Of a DNA stretch of 8,877 bases, positions 5,432 to 8,877 are shown in pieces (the stretch's first letter is position 1; each line of letters begins with the position of its first letter). Both the position numbers and the translations under genes were made by a program. The notes beneath the pieces were generated by a model. It was not told the DNA's origin. It saw only the letters and a list, made by a program, of their open reading frames with translations, and ran no database searches. The DNA is from Hyphomonadaceae bacterium (GTDB taxonomy: Bacteria; Pseudomonadota; Alphaproteobacteria; Caulobacterales; Aquidulcibacteraceae): assembly GCA_003526465.1 (NCBI GenBank), contig DPWD01000264.1, positions 1 to 8,877 on the forward strand, written 5' to 3'.

Positions 5432-7303
5432 TCAGGCGGGCGTCACGATCCCATCGACTGCCGTTTGCACGATCGGATGATACCCCGCCCGCGCCAACGC
5501 GTAGATGCGGCGTGCGTGCGCTTGGCCCCACTCGCCTTGTCCCATGAGCGCGCGATAGAGCGGGCGCACGAACTTGCCGCGGCCCAGGGAGGTCAGGAAG
5601 TGTTCGACCGCTGGCATGCTCGCCTCTGCGCGGTTGGCGATGGCGAGCGAGAGCCAGTCGAACAACACCTCCGCGTTGCCGGTCGCGTTCAAACCTAGCG
5701 CGCCTTCCAGTTCGGCGAGCCGCGCCGCCGAGAGTTCGCGCGGCAATATCTGCAGAAAGCGCTGGCGTTCGAACGTGCCCCAGTCCGCCCAGGGGATCGC
5801 GCTTGCCGGGCCGCCGGCGTTGAACGCTGTGACCTGTGCGGCGACGCGGTCGAAGGCGGCCGCTCGCGGCTCTTCGGCGTTGGAGGGCAGGCCCGGTTCG
5901 TAGCACCAAGCATCGAGTTGCAGGCGCGCTTCCAGTGCGGCGTCGCCGCGAACGGCGCGGTCGCGGAAGTCGGCCATGAACCATTGCGTGGTCATTGGCT
6001 GGAAGGCGTGGCGGTCGAAGTACGAGCGCAGGTATGCGTCGAAGCGAGTCCGGCTCAGTTCGCGTTCCATCGTGCGCAAAAAGAGCGCGCCCTTGTCGTA
6101 GACGATGGCGGAGACGCCGTCGTCGGCGCTGCGTTGTCCGGTGAGATGCAGGCGCGTGTCGTCGGGAGGGCCGGCGGCGATGGCCTTCTGGATGTCGGCC
6201 CACGCCAGTGCAAATTGCATGGCGGCGTTCTCCTCGCCGTACAGCGCCTCAACAATGCGGCCCTCGAAATAGGAGGTGAAGCCTTCGTTGAGCCAGCTAT
6301 CGGCCCACAGCGCGTTGGTGACCAGATTGCCAGACCATGAGTGCGCCAGTTCGTGTGCGATCAGCGAAACCAGACTGCGGTCGCCAGCCAAAAAAGTCGG
6401 CGTCAGGAAAGTGAGGCGCGGATTCTCCATGCCGCCGTATGGAAACGAAGGCGGCAGCACCAGCACATCGTAGCGCCCCCAGCGATAGCGCCCGTACATC
6501 GCTTCCGCCGCGCGCAGCATGCGCTCCATGTCGGCGCATTCATAAGCTGCGCGCTCGATCACGCTTGGCTCCGCATACACGCCAGTGCGGGGGCCAATGG
6601 CCTGAAAGGAGAGGTCGCCAACCGCCAGCGCGATGAGATAAGGCGGAATCGGATTGCTCATGCGAAAGCGGAACGCGCGCCCGCCTACCGCCGCTTCGCC
6701 ATTCGGCGTCAGCATTTCCGCGCTCATCACCGCCTTCAGACCTTCGGGGGCGACAATGCGCGCGTCATAGGTTTGGCGGATGCCGGGGCTGTCTTGTGTG
6801 GGAACCCAGGTGCGGGTGAGGATCGCTTGGCCTTGTGAGAACAGGAAGCGCTTGCCGCTCGCGGTTTGCGCGGGCTCCAGCCATTGCAGCGCGCCCGCTC
6901 CGGGCGCTGTCTCGTAGGCGATGACCAGCGTGGAAACGCCCGGGCCAATGGCGATGGTCAGGGCTTGGCCCAAATTTTCGTCGCGCGAACCGAACTCGAA
7001 GCTGGTTTCACCCAGATTGGTGCGCACGGATTTGACGATTAGCCCATCGCTGTCGAGCACGATTTCGCGCGCGTCGGCTCTCGCCTCGATCGTAAGCGTC
7101 GCGGTTCCTGTCAGCGCCTTCCGCTCGAAATCGGTCGCGAGATCGAGCGACACGTGGGTGACGCGCGCCTCCGCGGGCCGCGCATGGGAGTGCGGATCGT
7201 GGGGCAGGGGCAGGCTCTGTGCGATTGGCGCCGGCGCGGTCGCGCACGCGGTCAGCGCGGGAGCGGCGAAACTTGCGCCCAGAAGTGTGCGGCGAATGAT
7301 CAT
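5432..7303 (-). CDS. M1 family zinc aminopeptidase, LTA4H-like, predicted lipoprotein
   Basis: This 623-residue protein resembles leukotriene A4 hydrolase type M1 aminopeptidases, which remove N-terminal residues from peptides. The exopeptidase motif GGMEN is at 290-294. Zinc ligands are H317 and H321 in HELAH and E340 in NEGF, with the standard 18-residue spacing. Y402 in VYDKG matches the catalytic tyrosine. A beta-rich N-terminal domain precedes the catalytic domain, and a helical C-terminal domain follows; there GRGKFVRPLY (R575, K577) matches the RxK pair that holds the substrate carboxylate in LTA4H. The N-terminus, MIIRRTLLGASFAAPALTAC, ends in a lipobox (LTAC, C20), and its RRxLL could be a Tat signal. 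Alanine after the cysteine suggests outer-membrane sorting. GGGGGA 7 nt upstream supports the start. It follows ispA by 82 bp and faces the GMC gene. Use in peptide nutrition is an inference. Confidence 0.95.
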   Translation of the reverse strand: MIIRRTLLGASFAAPALTACATAPAPIAQSLPLPHDPHSHARPAEARVTHVSLDLATDFERKALTGTATLTIEARADAREIVLDSDGLIVKSVRTNLGETSFEFGSRDENLGQALTIAIGPGVSTLVIAYETAPGAGALQWLEPAQTASGKRFLFSQGQAILTRTWVPTQDSPGIRQTYDARIVAPEGLKAVMSAEMLTPNGEAAVGGRAFRFRMSNPIPPYLIALAVGDLSFQAIGPRTGVYAEPSVIERAAYECADMERMLRAAEAMYGRYRWGRYDVLVLPPSFPYGGMENPRLTFLTPTFLAGDRSLVSLIAHELAHSWSGNLVTNALWADSWLNEGFTSYFEGRIVEALYGEENAAMQFALAWADIQKAIAAGPPDDTRLHLTGQRSADDGVSAIVYDKGALFLRTMERELSRTRFDAYLRSYFDRHAFQPMTTQWFMADFRDRAVRGDAALEARLQLDAWCYEPGLPSNAEEPRAAAFDRVAAQVTAFNAGGPASAIPWADWGTFERQRFLQILPRELSAARLAELEGALGLNATGNAEVLFDWLSLAIANRAEASMPAVEHFLTSLGRGKFVRPLYRALMGQGEWGQAHARRIYALARAGYHPIVQTAVDGIVTPA

Positions 7304-7310
7304 ACAGGCG

Positions 7311-7316
7311 TCCCCC
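7311..7316 (-). promoter_or_regulatory. Ribosome binding site of the M1 peptidase gene
   Basis: On the minus strand this reads GGGGGA, 7 nt before the ATG at 7303. It supports the start that gives a complete lipoprotein signal peptide. Confidence 0.6.
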
Positions 7317-7355
7317 GGATATGGCGCCGCAGATCAAGCTGAAATCCATGCCGAC

Positions 7356-7370
7356 CGCAAGCGGCTTGCG
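7356..7370. repeat. Perfect 15-nt palindrome between ispA and the M1 peptidase gene
   Basis: CGCAAGC and GCTTGCG are perfect reverse complements around one central G. The site is 15 nt past the ispA stop and 52 nt before the M1 start. No T-run follows on the minus strand, so it is not a convincing intrinsic terminator. It could be a weak processing hairpin or a protein-binding site; chance is possible at this GC content. Confidence 0.35.
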
Positions 7371-7385
7371 CCGCGCGGGGAGTGG

Positions 7386-8273
7386 CTAGAACCGCCGCTC
7401 CACCACGAAATCCACCGCATCGATGAGAATGCGCGCGCGCGGGCCGAATTGGGCGAGGTGACGTTTTGCTTGCGCGGCCAGCATGCCGATGCGTTCGCGG
7501 GTGGCGTCCGCGCCCAGCACGGTCACGAAATTGACCTTGCCGCGCCCCTTGTCCTTGCCGACGGCCTTGCCGGTGTCGCGTACAACACCTTCGGCATCCA
7601 ACAAATCGTCGCGCATCTGAAACGCAAGGCCGATGTCGTGGGCGTAGCGCGAAAGCGCGGTGCGCTCGGTTTCGGTGGCGCACCCGATCATGGCGCCGGC
7701 CTCGACCGCGAAATTGATCAAGGCGCCGGTCTTCATGCGATTCATGCGGGTGACTGCGATGAGGTCTGAGCCGATCTCGTTGCCGGCCATGTCGGCGGCT
7801 TGTCCCGCGACCATGCCGTTTGCCCCTGCCGCGCGGGCAAGGCCCGCGATCAGCAGGCAGCGCATTTGCGGATCGGGGTGGGTCGCGGGCTCGGCCAGCA
7901 ATTCGAAGGCAAAAGTCAACAGCGCGTCCCCGGCCAGCAGCGCGGTTGCTTCGTCGAAGGCGCGGTGCAGCGTGGGCTTGCCGCGGCGCAGATCGTCGTC
8001 GTCCATGCAGGGCAGGTCATCGTGGATCAGCGAATAAGAATGCACGCACTCGATCGCCACCGCTGTGCGCAGCAGCGCTGCGTCGTCAGCGTCGAACATG
8101 CGTCCGGCTTCGATGGTGAAAAAAGGGCGCAAGCGCTTTCCGCCGGCGAGAGTTGCGTAGCGCATGGCTTCGATGAGCCGCGCTTCGGGTTCCTGCAGGC
8201 GGGGCAATAGCGCATCGAGCGCCAGCCGGACGCGTTCGGCTGCTTCTCCCAGGCGGTCAGTGAGGGTCGACAT
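7386..8273 (-). CDS. ispA: Polyprenyl diphosphate synthase, farnesyl diphosphate synthase type
   Basis: This enzyme condenses isopentenyl diphosphate with dimethylallyl and geranyl diphosphate, most likely making farnesyl diphosphate for quinones, undecaprenyl carriers and terpenoids. The 295-residue length fits bacterial IspA. GGKRLRP is at 44-50. The first Asp-rich motif is in SLIHDDLPCMDDDDLRRGKPT, with D85, D86 and D91 in the DDxxxxD spacing typical of bacterial short-chain synthases. The second is DDLLD at 222-226. MKTGALI lies between them and binds diphosphate in relatives. I chose the ATG at 8273 because MSTLTDRLGEAAERV begins about 43 residues before GGKRLRP, as usual; the same frame runs open 31 codons further but that stretch looks non-coding. 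The ribosome binding site is weak (AGAAG). The xseB and dxs genes that often accompany ispA in alphaproteobacteria are not adjacent here. Product chain length (C15 or C20) is not certain from sequence. Confidence 0.93.
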   Translation of the reverse strand: MSTLTDRLGEAAERVRLALDALLPRLQEPEARLIEAMRYATLAGGKRLRPFFTIEAGRMFDADDAALLRTAVAIECVHSYSLIHDDLPCMDDDDLRRGKPTLHRAFDEATALLAGDALLTFAFELLAEPATHPDPQMRCLLIAGLARAAGANGMVAGQAADMAGNEIGSDLIAVTRMNRMKTGALINFAVEAGAMIGCATETERTALSRYAHDIGLAFQMRDDLLDAEGVVRDTGKAVGKDKGRGKVNFVTVLGADATRERIGMLAAQAKRHLAQFGPRARILIDAVDFVVERRF

Positions 8274-8453
8274 GGGGCCGCTTCTAGCAGAACGCCGCTG
8301 AAGGGCATACCGGCGTCCGGTTTCCCGCCAGAGGTGTGTCTCGATACTGGCTTCGAGGCTTCCCAACAGGACCGCATCCGGGGCATCATGCCAGCTGCGC
8401 TGTTTCGGGAATCGGTATGCGCGCAGGTTATGGTTCGGCCAGGGGTCTGGAGT

Positions 8454-8459
8454 GGGGAA
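8454..8459 (+). promoter_or_regulatory. Ribosome binding site of the TIR-like gene
   Basis: GGGGAA lies 5 nt before the ATG at 8465 and is part of a purine-rich run (GGAGTGGGGAA). An in-frame TAG directly precedes the ATG, so no longer N-terminus from nearby upstream sequence is possible. Confidence 0.55.
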
Positions 8460-8464
8460 CTTAG

Positions 8465-8877
8465 ATGTCTAACGTGGTGATCATCCACGCTCCCGAGGAT
8501 GCGTTGCCCGCGCGCGCGCTCGCCGAGAAGCTGCGTCAAGCTAGGCTGAGCGTGGTGATCGAAAAGCCGGCGGGCGAGGAAATGCGCAGTGCAATCAAGG
8601 GCGCGAAAGTTGCCATTGCATTGTGGTCGCCGCGTTCGAGCGGTCAGCCCGTGCTGGCAGAAGATGCGGTTTTTGCACGCTCCAGCGCCGTCCTTATCCA
8701 CGCCACCATGCAGAACGCCCCGCTGCCGGCCCAGTTCCGCGGCGACCAGTCCATCGATCTGACCGGGTGGCGCGGGGAAGACGATTTCCCCGCCTGGCGG
8801 GCCCTGGCCAAGACCGTGACGGAAAAGGCCGGCGCCGCCCCGCCGCCGCCATCGCGGCAGGGGGCCGGGTTTTTCAC
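8465..8877 (+). CDS. TIR-like domain protein, N-terminal part (cut by window edge)
   Basis: 137 codons are present and the frame runs open past the right edge. Residues 3-12 (NVVIIHAPED) match the first strand of TIR/SEFIR-like folds (VFISYSxxD), followed by ARALAEKLRQARLSVVIE, the usual first helix and second strand. Next come an AIKGAKVAIALWSP strand, AEDAVFARSSAVLIH with E66 where the catalytic Glu of NAD-cleaving TIR domains is expected, LPAQF, and SIDLTGWRGEDD, resembling the end of bacterial TIR domains. The stretch between strand two and the third helix is much shorter than usual, so the BB-loop is reduced and NADase activity is doubtful. After residue 122 the chain becomes Ala/Pro-rich (AAPPPPS), a probable linker to an unseen C-terminal region. 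It is divergent from ispA across 191 bp. The assignment is by motif reading only; another Rossmann-like signalling domain is possible. Confidence 0.55.
   Translation, partial: MSNVVIIHAPEDALPARALAEKLRQARLSVVIEKPAGEEMRSAIKGAKVAIALWSPRSSGQPVLAEDAVFARSSAVLIHATMQNAPLPAQFRGDQSIDLTGWRGEDDFPAWRALAKTVTEKAGAAPPPPSRQGAGFF

Noticed and set aside
5370..6203. 277-codon minus-strand frame overlapping the M1 peptidase in another frame
   Set aside because: Arg/His-rich low-complexity translation within a well-supported M1 gene.
8274..8366. N-terminal extension of IspA by 31 residues
   Set aside because: The extra residues do not resemble the family N-terminus; the 8273 start gives the normal length.
8644..8877. 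77-codon minus-strand frame at the right edge
   Set aside because: It is antisense to the TIR-like gene, which has a ribosome binding site and a coherent protein pattern.

Overview
The window is a gene-dense, high-GC stretch of ordinary bacterial chromosome. The GC-rich codon use, the REP-like GC palindromes, the imidazolonepropionase-like amidohydrolase, the LTA4H-type M1 lipoprotein and the ACAD10/11-like phosphotransferase together suggest an alphaproteobacterium, perhaps of the Caulobacterales/Hyphomonadaceae type. This placement is inferred from protein style only. No rRNA, tRNA, CRISPR array, transposase or phage gene was found, and no stretch over 300 bases lacks a gene.

Layout, left to right. 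(1) On the minus strand, read from right to left, are purD (2951-1674), an APH-like phosphotransferase (1592-525) and an exported amidohydrolase cut by the left edge (487-1). They are co-directional with gaps of 81 and 37 bp, so an operon is plausible. The 81-bp gap after purD is almost filled by one long inverted repeat. (2) On the plus strand, divergent from purD across 91 bp, is a tightly coupled pair: an SDR oxidoreductase (3043-3843) and a GMC flavoprotein oxidoreductase (3830-5428) overlapping it by 14 nt. (3) On the minus strand, convergent with the GMC gene and only 3 bp from it, is an M1 zinc aminopeptidase lipoprotein (7303-5432). Upstream of it is an IspA-type polyprenyl diphosphate synthase (8273-7386). 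(4) On the plus strand, divergent from ispA across 191 bp, is the start of a TIR-like protein cut by the right edge (8465-8877).

How the genes fit together. purD (purine synthesis) and ispA (farnesyl diphosphate synthesis) are housekeeping genes. The SDR and GMC proteins look like a two-enzyme alcohol or aldehyde oxidation unit of unknown substrate. The GMC protein carries a four-cysteine cluster about where FAD-glucose dehydrogenase catalytic subunits hold a 3Fe-4S cluster. The M1 peptidase and the amidohydrolase both carry export signals and probably act in the periplasm, perhaps on peptides.

No complete novel system is visible. The points most worth checking are the two intergenic palindromes, which share a GCCGGCG-N4-CGCCGGY core and both sit just upstream of minus-strand start codons; the cysteine cluster of the GMC protein; and the shortened TIR-like gene at the right edge.
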